64,000 nt of DNA from the NCBI RefSeq assembly GCF_964355755.1, contig NC_092673.1:8935001-8999000 (forward strand), read 5' to 3'. Origin of the DNA: Antedon mediterranea. Lineage: Eukaryota > Echinodermata > Crinoidea > Comatulida > Antedonidae. The position numbers and the translations under genes were made by a program. The notes under the pieces were generated by a model. That model was not told the DNA's origin, searched no databases, and saw only the letters and a program-made list of their open reading frames with translations. Positions within the stretch are counted from its first letter, which is position 1. Each line of letters begins with the position of its first letter. Of the stretch, positions 54,101 to 64,000 are shown in pieces.

Positions 54101-57100
54101 AACGGTTACTTTTTTTATTTAAATTGAATTAAAAATACAGTAATAGTGTGCAATCGATAGTCTAATCTATACCTTACCAATTCTCTAAGTGATTATGTTG
54201 AATTCGAACTATTATTTACTTTACTATTATGTTATGTTATGTAAAAAATGTTGCAAATTTAGATTTCATTGCCTTTTTTCATATAGACATATCACTAGTG
54301 TCTAGTGTGTAATTAAAACAATATTTAAATCGAGTTATCTATATATAAATTATGGTTAATTCTGACATAGGCGAGCACAATACAAAAACTTCGGTACAAA
54401 TCTCCGCCTTGGATACCTACCTTATCTATCTGAGATGTACCGCGAAACGTAGATTTGATAACATTAGTGTTCACAGCGACGCTATTGTTCCATATTTCTA
54501 TCTTAGGAAGATATTATAAAGAGTTTTTTAACACAATTTATGATTTCAACATTAGATTTTCATCTCAATTTCAATTCTTCCCGGTCAAAGTAATTTCCGG
54601 GTTTAAGATAAGTTCACCTTGCAACAACCTGGTTTCAAATATTTTCTCTCTTTTATACACAAGGGAGCAGTTAAAATAATAGATTTGACCCTAAAGGTGA
54701 CTGGAAACAGGCACTTTCCATCAATCAATACAGTGTCCCTTTGGAAGACGAAAAAAAAATCTTTGTCACCCGATTCTGTAGCTGTTAGTAGGCCTACACT
54801 CAACGTGGAAGACTGTCGACAGTCTACCAGAGACCTATCTGACTGTATTAAGTACTTTTAATACACGATATCGCTGTCATTAGGTGTTTGACCCCAAAAA
54901 TAAGTAGTTAACAGTAGAAATTTAATAATTTATATACCCAGTGGGTCGTACACTACATTATTCAATCACTTTTATGTTGGTTCGGTGGGGTTTGCTATGG
55001 TTTTTTGGAGGTTTGCGGGGTTTACCAATCATTTTTGACCAAAAAATGATGTTTTACCCCAAAAATAAGTTGTTAACAGTAGAAATTTAATATTTTTTTT
55101 TACATTGATATACCCAGTGGGTTGTACACTACATGATTCAATCACTTTTATGTTGGTTCGGTGGGGTTTGCTATGTTTTTTTGGAGGTTTGCGGGGGTTT
55201 GCGGGGTTTGCGGTGTTTAGCAATACCCTAGTTAAATAATAGGAATTATACTGCAAATTAATAAAGATCAAATTAAATATACGCCATAAAGAATCAGAAT
55301 ATATTGTGGGGAATAGTATTATAAAATTACATAGGGAGATTTGATGATAAGACATTTTTCGAGTGAAATCCCGATAGCTGAGTTTTATTGAGTAAGCTTG
55401 CAGGAATAACTGTAGGCTATCTTTCTGTGTCCCGTTAGAACCGAGATGTCTGCCCATGTTGCAAGCCGTACCATAATGTCTTCTTTCTTGGGCCCACTCT
55501 GTCACGGCAGTTAGTTTCAAAAGATGATTAAATTAAATAATGTATTAATTATTATTAGGATGGTATTCATTTGAATAAACGCCTCTCCAATAAAACATCA
55601 CTTTGAATAATAACCCCCCCCCCCCCCCCCCCAACCCAACTATCCAATAAACGTCCATCCACATATTTATAACAACACAATTATACGGTACTATTTGTAG
55701 TAGAATTCACCGCACTGTTATCTACAATTTACCAAGCATTTGTTATTCTTTTTTAGCACTTTTCATATCTATTAGAGGATTTCATTTTATTATAAATGTT
55801 ACCATTTAAAACTACAAAATTTAACATATATACCTCGAATAAGCACCTCCCTCAAATGACCTCCGCCTCCCCAAAGGGCCCTACCAAACAATAAAAACTG
55901 TACTTTAAAATGTTATTAATCATCTAAAACACTGTGAAACAAAGTAGTTTAGTTTTACGAATGTCAAGCATTTTCAATAATGGTAACCGACAGAAAACGT
56001 ATAAGGAGAACATGATCATTCCGAAAACCATCGTCTACTCTTCCTAGAGGGCCGGGAGAGCGAGCGAAGCGAGCTCACCCTCTAGTAATAATAATGCACA
56101 ATAATCGGTACCGGTGTCGATCATTATGAGTGTAATTATTAATTAGTTTATCTGAAAAATATTCTTAAATTATATTATTTTGTGTTGTGAAATAATGATT
56201 TTGATATAATATTGATTGTTCAAAATGATACCCTAAAATACAAATCTGCTTTTGGTTATTTTAAGTGTTTGTGTTGGTGTTATTTATTATTCCAAAATAA
56301 AGATATATTTCAATTATAAAATAGGCCTAAAAGTCACTCGTTATCGTGAATGTGTTTGTATTATCAACATTGTTGATCACGAATCCTCGGGTATTTGAGC
56401 TGCTGTGTACCGGAAAAAGTTAAAAAAAAACCCCATTTTTTCAAAAATGATTACACACTTCATGGATAAACCCATTTTGGGCGAGTTCCTAAGAGTTTGA
56501 TGTTTGATGATTTGGTACAGGAAACAACTGCTCTCTTTATTTATTGTTTTAGCATTCTACTGTGTATTTATTGTCAGTCCGAGTCCGTATCACGTATTTC
56601 TAACTCAGCTGAACGCCATTAGACGACATACGCGCCGAGTATATAGCCGAATAGGGGGAAACTGCGGACCTTTAGGGCTGCTGTCTGAGCTTATGTACAG
56701 GATAAAGTTGCTGTCATTGGTGTTTTTGTCATCCCCAATATATACTGCTGCCATTAAAAAAAGATTCAACCTTGTATCGCTTCACATGAATAAACCCATT
56801 TGGGTGTGGCCCTAAAATGTTGCTGTTTGGCGCCCCGTACAGGATAAAGTTGCTGTCATTGGTGATGTAATCATTAGTAGCCCACTACGAATGATATCCA
56901 AAAAAGTTTATCCTTGTATCGCTTCACATAAATAAATGCATTTTTACCCCCCTATGTTATGATCCCCACAGGCCCTATGTACAGGCTGTGACACGGCAGC
57001 AATGTCGAATATTGCATCTCGCCCTAATACGCACCTAACTTCATCATCAAACCTTTTGTATCTTTTCACATGAATAAATCTTCCGGGCGCCCGGTCTATA

Positions 57101-60100
57101 TCCTTATTGTTTATAATTTCAATATGATCTTAAAGCAACGTTGAAGAGTTTAGTTATTCAATCAGAAAGAAGTATCATAACATTTTGACACCCTCATAGT
57201 TTTTAAAATGAAAATAAACTGCAAAGGACCAATCTTTGTTTGCCATTTTTAACATGATGATGTAATCAAAATGAAGCACGAACATAGCAATTGTGAAAGA
57301 GAATTATCCGAGCAACAACATTTTAACGTGTTGAAGAAATTTAACTGAACATATGATGACATCACTACATTCGATACACAAAATGTTTATATGCATTCAT
57401 ATCTACAATTCAACAGCTTCCAGAAAACGTTTTAATAATGAGTATCGCTTTTTATTCTGAGGAGCTATAACATATTGAAATTTACTGCAAAGATGAAAAT
57501 AAGTGACCCACGTTATTCACACTTTTGAACATGATGAATCAAAATTCAAATGGTTTTAACAGCTACAAAAGATAACTGATTGAGCAAACAAATATTAATA
57601 TCTGGGAGAAATTATGTTACGGATAAGCGAGATGTGCTCTATTAAATTTTATAAAGCTATGTCGAAAAGGGCAAAAATTCTATATTTTATATTCGGGATG
57701 ACTTCATAACAATTTTGATGAATTCATATCTACAACTTATCTACTTGCATTATAAATTTTTTTAAATTGGGATTACGGTTGATCCCGACGAGCTATAATA
57801 GATAAAAAATACTATAGGCATGATTTTAATAATGTTTTGTACATTTTTAACTAAATTGCGCACAAATTGTCTAATTCAACGTGCTCGTATTATGTAATTT
57901 TAAATGGAAATGGTCTAATTTTTTTTTTAATTACTAGAAAAAGCTTGATAAATCTTGTTTTTCCACATTTCCAACCCTCTTAAAACTATTCTATACAATG
58001 TCAAAATGTTGGCTACCTGGGGCATTTTAGATCATTACATGATTTTTTATTACTAAAGTAATTGAATGTGTTCTGTTAAAGCTCTAGTCGTGTACAGTGC
58101 CACCTACCGGTGTTCCAGGAACATTGCATCTAGGCCTAATAACTCAGTCCCGGCCAAAATATACTCAAGCTGTACCACATACTGCTGGCATGCAATTGTG
58201 CACCTGCAGTCAATGAGAATTGTGGCCAGAAAATGTGCGCAGTGGGTGGTGTGAAAATGTAGGCATTAGTGTAACTCATGCCTTAGATTAAATTTAAAAT
58301 AAATTATTAGCAATCTTTAAAAAAAAGATGTTAATTTAAGTATGGTATGGTATATGTTCTGTAGTAAACTAGCTCTAACTAAATTGTCGGCAAAGAATCT
58401 AAAATACGATTGAAGACCCTGCAGAAAAAAAAAACACCTTTTTGTTGCATGTCCATTGTATTAAAATCATTGCAATATCACATTGATTACAATAATGGTC
58501 AATAAAACATTTTAATATACTTAGAATATTTGAGAAAGAAACAAAAGTAGAGATAAATATCATCATGCTTTACACCACACACACAAATACATAGTTTTCT
58601 TCATCTACATGTGTACAGTATCTTTCAGAAGGTCTGGTTACTGTATGCATAAAAATTAATCTACACTTTACATTAAGAAACTGTTTGTTTTTGCAGAGCT
58701 GCAGCTCGATGTAACAAAGGAATAGAAGTTTTAGTATCGGTTGCATATGAACATTTCATACTGGTTATGGTACGTGTGGTACGAGGTCCACGACATGCCG
58801 ATTCTAGCATTGAGAAAGTTCAGAAAGTTATACATTGCTTACTATGTGGTGAACGATGCTTTGTTCCCGGAACTCGTTGTGTAGAACGTAAGCATAACTG
58901 AGTTTAGTGATTAACATTTTAAATGGATGAAAAGGATACTATCCCTAAATGAAGCTAATTGTGTTTTAAAGATATATTGTCCTAAAATGTCTCATATTAG
59001 TTTTTCATTTTCACCAAAAATTGGATTGGAAAAAAACATTTATTTACCTGAAAAAAAACCTATAATTTTAACAGTTTATTTTGTCTTTTTATAAGTTAAA
59101 TAATTATTTTTGTTTTCCGGAAGTGAATAATGTTATTAAAAATGCAAAATGGCCTATGACTGATTTTAATCATTTTCATTGTTCATGTTTTTGGGGACAA
59201 TACAGTAAATCTTTAATGTAAATACACTTCAATGTAGATCCATTTGGTACTAGTCATGAAGCAGAGTTAAAAAACTGAGGAGCTTTTTTTTATTAGAAAA
59301 TTAATAAAATTAATTCTGTATTTGTATGAATGTTGTTTTTAAATTAAATGAGCTATTACTGAGATTATGTATTATTATTTATTATTTTCTTGTAGGTGAT
59401 TATTATACATTGTTGAAATGCAAATGCAAGCAAAATTCACCTGGCAAGACTGCTGTTTTTCTTGGTCCTGTCTGGTATGTTTTATCATTGCTAATACATT
59501 GTGAATATGCATGTCTAGAAAACTACTTTAGAAACATTTGCAGTTAGAACTTTATTATCATTATCAACATCTAGTTTAGCATGTGATTTGGTTTTTGAAA
59601 CCGAAAATTCCTCCAATTGTCTAATTAACTATATCCCAAAGAATTTATGCACATTATTACAATAACCACTCCTGGCACTGTTTATAATGAGGGCCAGTAT
59701 TTAAAGCCCCATTCCCTACGTTTTTTAGATCTAATTTAAGATCACAAACTATATTTAATGTAAAAATAATACTATATGGTCCTATTGCGATAACTTTTTT
59801 CGTCTTTAAACGGTTAAAAATGTGAAAAATAAGTCGATTCTAATAATTATAGCGGCCCGCTATAAATCCCAAAATGCATTGCGCGCGGATTGATATTTTT
59901 GTTTTTCAACTGTAATTCGCCCACTTTTCGATCGATCGTGAGGCCAAAACAAATGGAAGACTCCTAACTTTTCAGCGAAAATACCGGGTTTTCCCCAATT
60001 TGTATCAACGGAGTCTGGCAAAAATAGAAAGACAATTAATGCAGCAACTATACAACGTCAGGCTAGGTATATAGCTAGCGTACGATGTTCGTACGTTACC

Positions 60101-62480
60101 GATGTTTACCAGCTAGGCCTACAAAACTAAGCCTAGCTAGGCTAGGCCTAAGACCGTCCACGAGAGGTCGATCGCCGCGAGCTACTTAGGTAGTGCATTG
60201 TTTTTTACTTTTTATCATAATTTACCATAAAACGTACATTTAAGACAAGGAATGACATGGTTTAATGTTTTTAAAGTGATATATATGTATTATTTTCTAA
60301 AAAACGTCCAAAATTGCAGGGAAGGGGTCTTTAAGCAAAAGCATTTCTTAGGCCTTTGTTTCACGAATTAACAACCATCTATCAACTGCTGCAAGCCAAG
60401 TGAAATTGTATTGTTGTATTGATGTCACATACAACAATATGTGTCAATAGATTGTTTATTGGAGAAGAATCTACATATTAACAAATTATCATAGGCCTAG
60501 TATAGGTGGCTAGGCTATACCACATTGGAAAGGTGTTTGACATTACCCATTGTTTATTACTGAACATAGGCAGGTGGTAGGTAGGCCTAGTAAATTTTGT
60601 ATTGGATATCACAGATGACGGATGAATGCTCGAGATTTTTTGTATAACTTAATTTTAGCTTATAGCGCCCTCTATATAATTTTTAATTAATATAGCACGC
60701 CCTCTACTATTTACCTAAAATTTTGTTTTTTCAACTTTGGACCTGGATATGTTAGATAGAAATCTACAACAGACATTTAATTTAATAAACGTGTTAGAAG
60801 AACTTATTAAGCTGAGCGAATACTGTACTTGGTCTAAAATACTAGCTCTGTAATCATTATTATCACTAAATATGTTTTTTGTTGGACTTGCTTTGTCTCT
60901 ATTCTAGCCTGTGCATTTCTCTAATAATACGACGTGATACCATAGAACACACAACAAAACAATTCACATGAATTCTTTAGACTTTCTTATTTATTGTTTG
61001 CCTAACAATAGAGAGAAAATAAATTTTGTTACATATGACATTGAGCGGATTCAGATAATATAATTATGATGGTAGGCCTAAACACTACAAACAAAACAAC
61101 TGATACCCACAAGGCAAATACAGGCACGCTGCAATTACGCATTTTTTTACACACGCACGACAACCGCGGGTTTTGATACATGATATGTAGTCAGTACTGC
61201 ATAGTTGCATCATTCGTACATTGACAATCACATATTCTGTAATCATGAGACTGATGATGTGGTTATCAATGACGTATACTGTAGACAGACTAAATTTAAT
61301 ATTTGGAAAAGAGCTTGCTTTGTTTATTTAAATGGACATTTTTAACTGTGCTGCGACATGACTCACTGCTATTTGAGGTGGGGTGGCCTCTTTTTTCATC
61401 CATCCAGTATATACTGTAATTTAATTTTTCCAAGCTATTTTAGCTCAAGTAATTTTGCTCAACGGTAACATTATATTTTGAAACATTTTTTTTAGGTCAC
61501 ATAGTATATTCAAAGCTGAATTTGTACATGCTATGCTGCAAAGTTCTATACATTTAAAGTTAAGCTCAACAGTAATTGAACTTTTAAAAACATTACAAAG
61601 TGAAGCAGTTTGTAGCAGGACAGTCAATACTATGATACAACAGCCACACAAAATTGAAAAAACGACCTATACAAAAATGGATGATGCCATTCTAAGTTCA
61701 ACAATAGGAGACGAAAAAGAAAGTACAAAATGTGTAAAAAGACCCAGTGACGAGGCCACATCCATGGCGAAAAGAATTTGCAAAGATCAAGAAACGGTAA
61801 TCTCAGCCCCCTGCTTCTACTACAACATTCATTTACACACAGCAAAAGGAAAAGATGCTTTAAAGTAAGAGTTTATTTAATTTTGTAAACATAATATGCT
61901 AGCCATACCATATTCTTTTGTAAAGATTGTTGAAAAATATTATATTCACCTAGATACATAATTCAAGATTCACAAATACAAAATTCCTTTGGTTGTAGCG
62001 GACTAAAAAATAGCAATGCAAAAAAACCCCTACATTTCAACTTATCGATAAGTTATATCCATGCAAAAATGTTGAAAAGATTTAAAAAATTTATGCAAAA
62101 CAGGATGGCTAAAATTGTTTTGCATAAAAAGAGGAATAACTCCAGTACACAACCTTTGCAAGTTGCAGACATTGAAATAAAAAAAAAATCAACTAAGAAA
62201 CCAAATTTTATAATGAATCTGTTACCATGTATACAATTCATAACTTGTCGCCATCTTATTTGACTAAAATTATTATTATTGATAATTAATTACTTCATTT
62301 TCTTCTTTCAATTTAAAATACATTTTTTTTAGAATGAAGAAAGTTATTGAACTGCTGAAACAAAATGGCTACAGAGCAAGTAGGACTCATTTTGATCCTG
62401 TTGCAGTGCGGACAAATGCTGACATGCATTCATTTCTTGAGATTCTAACAAGTAATAGTCAACCTACAAGTAGGCCATAA
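45155..62480 (+). CDS. TRMT1L: TRMT1-like tRNA (guanine-N2)-dimethyltransferase, 8 core exons, 523 aa
   Basis: Exons: 45155-45294, 49243-49337, 49848-50184, 50395-50607, 58697-58887, 59396-59474, 61496-61864, 62333-62480 (stop TAA). All are AG/GT and in phase; total 1572 nt. The family transfers two methyls from SAM to guanine N2 in tRNA; vertebrate TRMT1L modifies G27 of tyrosine tRNA. Seen: [10 protein letters not shown] (residues 38-47), SAM-binding region [12 protein letters not shown] (71-82), ND (98-99), catalytic-type HLDPFG (192-197), [11 protein letters not shown] and GAVAR before the 8-kb intron, cysteines CLLCGERC and CKC with PGKT, and the C-terminal FYYNIHLH and SRTHFDP typical of TRMT1L rather than TRMT1. 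The N-terminal zinc-finger region of vertebrate TRMT1L is absent unless upstream exons exist. The start is the first in-frame ATG of exon 1 and is the least certain part. Confidence 0.93.
46020..46700 (+). repeat. Tandem pair of about 300-bp repeats in TRMT1L intron 1
   Basis: Two successive units (about 46080-46395 and 46400-46700) share GTATATTTCGAACA, CGACCAGTA, GGTCAAAGGT, CTTCTGA and TGACCAGTGGTTGTCGAG-like words and CATTTTTCAAAATGTGTAAC. Identity is moderate. No coding sense. The rest of intron 1 to 48050 is unremarkable apart from a CGATCG/CTCGACTCGAT-rich patch at 46980-47050. Confidence 0.6.
48054..48215 (+). other. TRMT1L: Candidate in-phase cassette exon of TRMT1L (54 codons)
   Basis: A good acceptor (TTTCTCACAG) opens a 162-nt segment that fits exactly between TRMT1L exons 1 and 2. 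It completes the AG-G split arginine codon and leaves AA to be completed by exon 2's G. It encodes protein-like sequence including [20 protein letters not shown]. The donor is weak (AA/GTAGAA); without splicing the frame stops at 48217. Human TRMT1L has no insert at this site (NR is followed directly by QL), so if used it adds a lineage-specific insertion just before the SAM motif. It may instead be an unused open stretch or a foreign exon. Confidence 0.3.
48275..48405. repeat. Tandem duplication, about 75-bp unit
   Basis: AACGCCCACCATTGATTGAG followed by ACCAGCATCATG and TTCTCAC occurs twice with a 20-bp linker. Local duplication in TRMT1L intron 1. 48410-49240 and the next intron (49338-49847) show nothing recognisable. 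Confidence 0.75.
51484..51612 (-). repeat. Degenerate Helitron-family fragment, copy left of the inverted-repeat structure
   Basis: Shares with 57780-57908 a direct repeat (GAGCTATAATAGATAAAAAA, TTTTAATAATGTTTTGTACA, CAACGTGCTCGTAT). In reverse complement it resembles the interior of the 10.7-13.1 kb Helitron-like units (GAGCACGTAGAATT, AATTTGCGCGCG). 50608-51483 shows nothing else. Confidence 0.5.
51841..52245 (+). repeat. Three 142-bp units with protein-like content (left arm; mirrored in right arm)
   Basis: TTTATTCATGTGAA recurs at 51841, 51983 and 52125, exactly 142 bp apart. Each copy translates as FIHVKRYK in a different frame. The second and third also share ACCAATGACAGCAACTTTAT (TNDSNFILY). 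The pattern suggests a decayed coding repeat of about 47 residues, but the frames are now broken. The mirror copy is at about 56690-57080. Confidence 0.5.
52836..52877. repeat. GC-rich hairpin, left arm
   Basis: CTAGAGGGTGAGCTCGCTTC continues to GCCCTCTAG. The central CTCGCTTCGCTCG is shared with the 37-bp hairpins at 3959, 5849 and 8576. Bounded by ACTAG. Confidence 0.8.
53258..54045. repeat. Tandem array, six units of about 110-168 bp
   Basis: Units start near 53258, 53411, 53563, 53711, 53820 and 53988. Each contains AATGTGCAATAATC, TACAGTAGTCGATCCATTAT and GGATAAGTAACGATATTTAA. Most also carry TTTTATCAGATATCACT. Later units are shortened by deletion. Satellite-like; no coding sense. Confidence 0.85.
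54885..55225. repeat. Two-unit duplication with GGTTTGCGGGG runs
   Basis: Two copies (about 54891-55035 and 55057-55215) of ACCCCAAAAATAAGT, GTTAACAGTAGAAATTTAAT, ATACCCAGTGGGT and TTATGTTGGTTCGGTGGGGT. The second copy ends in repeated GGTTTGCGGGG units, G-rich enough to consider quadruplex formation. Confidence 0.8.
56044..56085. repeat. GC-rich hairpin, right arm
   Basis: Reverse complement of 52836-52877 (CTAGAGGGCCGGGAGAGCGA, then GCGAAGCGAGC, ending CCCTCTAG). It is at the same distance from the outer tip as in the left arm. Confidence 0.8.
57120..57910 (-). mobile_element. Degenerate Helitron-like copy, minus orientation
   Basis: In reverse complement this aligns loosely with the interior of the 10.7-13.1 kb units (GAAAATAAGTGAC, AACATGATGA around TCACAATTTT, GTGCTCGTAT with GCGCACAAATTG). 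Highly diverged, with no intact terminus. 57960-58690 shows nothing recognised. Confidence 0.45.
59665..60750 (+). repeat. Interspersed repeat family, copy 2, split by a MITE
   Basis: Homologous to 21838-22436 (CACTGTTTATAATGA on the left, then after the MITE TTTGTTTCACGAATTAAC, CCCATTGTTTATTACTGAAC, TATAGCGCCCTCTATA and TTTTTTCAACTTTGGACCT). The untouched copy at 21.8 kb shows the pre-insertion state. 60751-61495 holds nothing recognised. Confidence 0.6.
59705..60330. mobile_element. TTAA-flanked MITE (piggyBac-like), copy 2
   Basis: 626 bp between TTAA sites (59701-59704 and 60331-60334), with ends AGCCCCATTCCCTACG and GGGAAGGGGTCT. About 97-98 percent identical by eye to 33956-34580, including the CGATCGATCG region and the AGGCCTA-rich segment. 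The high identity suggests recent activity of the family. Confidence 0.8.
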
Positions 62481-63347
62481 TACAAGCATTTTTTATTTGT
62501 TTCAGGGCTCACCAACAACAAGCAATATCTCAAATACTTAATAGTCAAATTTCAATAGATGTCCTATGTTGTGCTTGGCATGAATGAATTCACCTTCATT
62601 AATAACACAAGTATAGTCTTGTATTCTCATATTTGAACATATTATTGTTTGTATTATAGTCAAGTCAAGCTCTGAAGGGTTGGGGAGGAAGGAGTTCAGG
62701 TGTTTATTTTTATGTCAAAAATGAAGTTATACTACATTATAATTAGTATTATTTACATTTCTATTTTGATAATCCAATGTTAGCAAAATATTTTTGCAGG
62801 TTTAAGTCATTTCTTTTATTGATCATTCAATTGATTTAGTCAGTGATTTAAATTTGAGTTCTTATGTTATTGAGTAATTTTACTTTGATGTGTCCACACA
62901 ATCAAGCATTCATGAATTTAATAATAAAAAAATCAATCTATATTTTATCAATCTGATGTATTGTAACTATTAATAATCTGTTCAAATAATTTCATTTGGC
63001 TTTGTATGATTATTTTTTGATGAAGTTTCTTTTTTTTTCTAAGCCAAAAAAGTATTGTTACATACCACTACAGTTTCAACCTTTCATCGTCAGGTGATTC
63101 ACTCACACAAAATAATAATAATCTTATAATTCCTTGAAAAGAACAGATATTCATTAGGTATTCCTCTTCTTGGATCTTCCTCTTAACTCTCTGTCAGTCT
63201 TTATGATTGCATGTCAAAACTTAACTGTCTGCTTCTGCTTCTAGTTTGGAAACAATTTAGCAATCATTTAAAAATGTTATATTTATTTTGCTGTAGCTAT
63301 GAGTTTGTCAGATAATAGTCTTTGAATTACTGCACTGAATATGTTAC

Positions 63348-63931
63348 CATGACATCCAGCATTTTGAAACGTTCAATGTATTTGAATTTTTCTCTAAAGT
63401 AAATCATCTTCCAAGAGTTAAATTTCTGGCTTTTAGGACTTATACCAGACAGCATTGTTACAACAGCTAAGTAGAAAACTCCAGCTAATGTAGAAACACC
63501 AACTTCTATGTAGTAAATAAAAATCAATACCAGCTAATGTAGAACGGTCAGCAGGTAGTAACGAAACTTGCCTCACAGCTAATGTAGTTAATATTTCTAG
63601 TTACCGTAATGTAGAAAATATTTTATATTTTACAAACCTATGTATAAATGCATCTGATCCAGTAAGATCATTTACAAAATTATCAAAATCTGAGTGAAAT
63701 GTTGACAAACAGGATGGATTGTGAATAATCTGAACAGACAAAAGACTAGCTGTTTACTGAATAGCTGTTGCTATTGCAGTCTCAAGTCTCAACAAAGCTT
63801 TAGTTTTCTGAATGCCCAAATCTGTTCATGATTTCTGCACTTCTGAAAAGGTGGCTTAATGTCATACCAACAAGAATGTGTTTCCACTTACCGTTGTAAT
63901 CCAGTAAAGATAACTAAAAAATAGGGTGAAC
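63348..63931 (-). other. Possible exons of an unidentified membrane protein (minus strand)
   Basis: Three exon-like segments lie on the minus strand. 63892-63931 reads FTLFFSYLYWITT, with an acceptor and a perfect GTAAGT donor. 63638-63729 reads NPSCLSTFHSDFDNFVNDLT, with CAG acceptor and GTTTGT donor. 63348-63505 contains the hydrophobic stretch VGVSTLAGVFYLAVVTMLSG followed by a basic tail, with TAG acceptor and GTAACA donor. The first two join in phase. The second and third do not, so an exon or boundary is wrong. The family is not recognised; a multi-pass membrane protein is possible. 62481-63340 shows nothing else. Confidence 0.25.
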
Positions 63932-64000
63932 CTAGAAGAAATTGTAACAGAATTTTTGTTTTGTTTTGTCTGGTAAATATGGTTCAAATGAACATCATAT

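Larger units (their letters stand above)
51821..57098. mobile_element. 5.3-kb inverted-repeat structure with internal hairpins in TRMT1L intron 4
   Basis: The left arm is 51821-53205; the right arm, 55707-57098, is its reverse complement with a few percent divergence and indels. The outer tips TAGACCGGGCGCCCGGAAGA mirror each other and are themselves palindromic. Each arm contains a GC-rich hairpin about 1.0 kb from the tip (52836-52877 and 56044-56085). The spacer 53206-55706 holds a six-unit tandem array, a two-unit duplication and a C19 run (55614-55632). No transposase, RT or integrase was found. It could be a foldback/MITE-like giant element or a palindrome made by inverted duplication. 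Confidence 0.7.

Noticed and set aside
52104-56815. Two similar frames of about 104 codons (52104-52418 minus, 56504-56815 plus)
   Set aside because: They are mirror copies in inverted arms; they differ by compensating indels that change the peptide wholesale, and the opposite strand carries the repeated FIHVKRYK sequence, so no selection on this frame is evident.

Overview
This is an AT-rich, intron-rich animal nuclear window. It carries three vertebrate-type housekeeping genes with canonical GT-AG introns, a nested single-exon gene, and an unusually rich set of transposon remains. Genome-wide words such as AGGCCT/CCTAGGC, U2-type splice signals, tRNA-derived SINEs, several non-LTR retrotransposon families, a DIRS-type relic and many inverted-repeat elements suggest a marine invertebrate deuterostome, most likely an echinoderm. 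That assignment is inference; no species marker is present.

Layout. 1-37.3 kb: the last 13 exons visible here of ANAPC5 (APC/C subunit 5, plus strand, 5' end outside the window), spliced in frame to a stop codon. Its introns hold most of the repeats: hairpin-ended palindromic elements (3.6-8.6 kb), two tandem Helitron-like units (10.7-13.1 kb), a DIRS RT relic (16.2 kb), a foldback element with 14-bp internal repeats (20.8-21.4 kb), LINE/SINE nests (24.4-27.4 kb), a hAT-like MITE in a LINE tail (30.3 kb) and a TTAA-specific MITE inside a LINE RT (34.0 kb). The 15.6-kb last intron also hosts an intact DUF547 gene on the minus strand (30.6-31.4 kb).

37.3-44.2 kb: an intergenic stretch with a Harbinger-like MITE nested in another inverted-repeat element, then a complete glutamine synthetase gene (GLUL; 6 coding exons, 365 aa, non-coding first exon, CCAAT/TATA promoter). 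45.1-62.5 kb: a TRMT1L-type tRNA guanine N2-dimethyltransferase gene (8 core exons, 523 aa). Its intron 1 has an extra in-phase exon candidate, and its 8-kb intron 4 contains a 5.3-kb inverted-repeat structure. The last 1.5 kb may hold exons of an unidentified membrane protein on the minus strand.

The three main genes are housekeeping genes with unrelated roles (mitotic ubiquitin ligase, nitrogen metabolism, tRNA modification). GLUL and TRMT1L lie near each other here and also on human 1q25, which may be an old linkage. The most unusual content is the collection of palindromic elements. Two otherwise different palindromes share a GC-rich hairpin core with the same central sequence.
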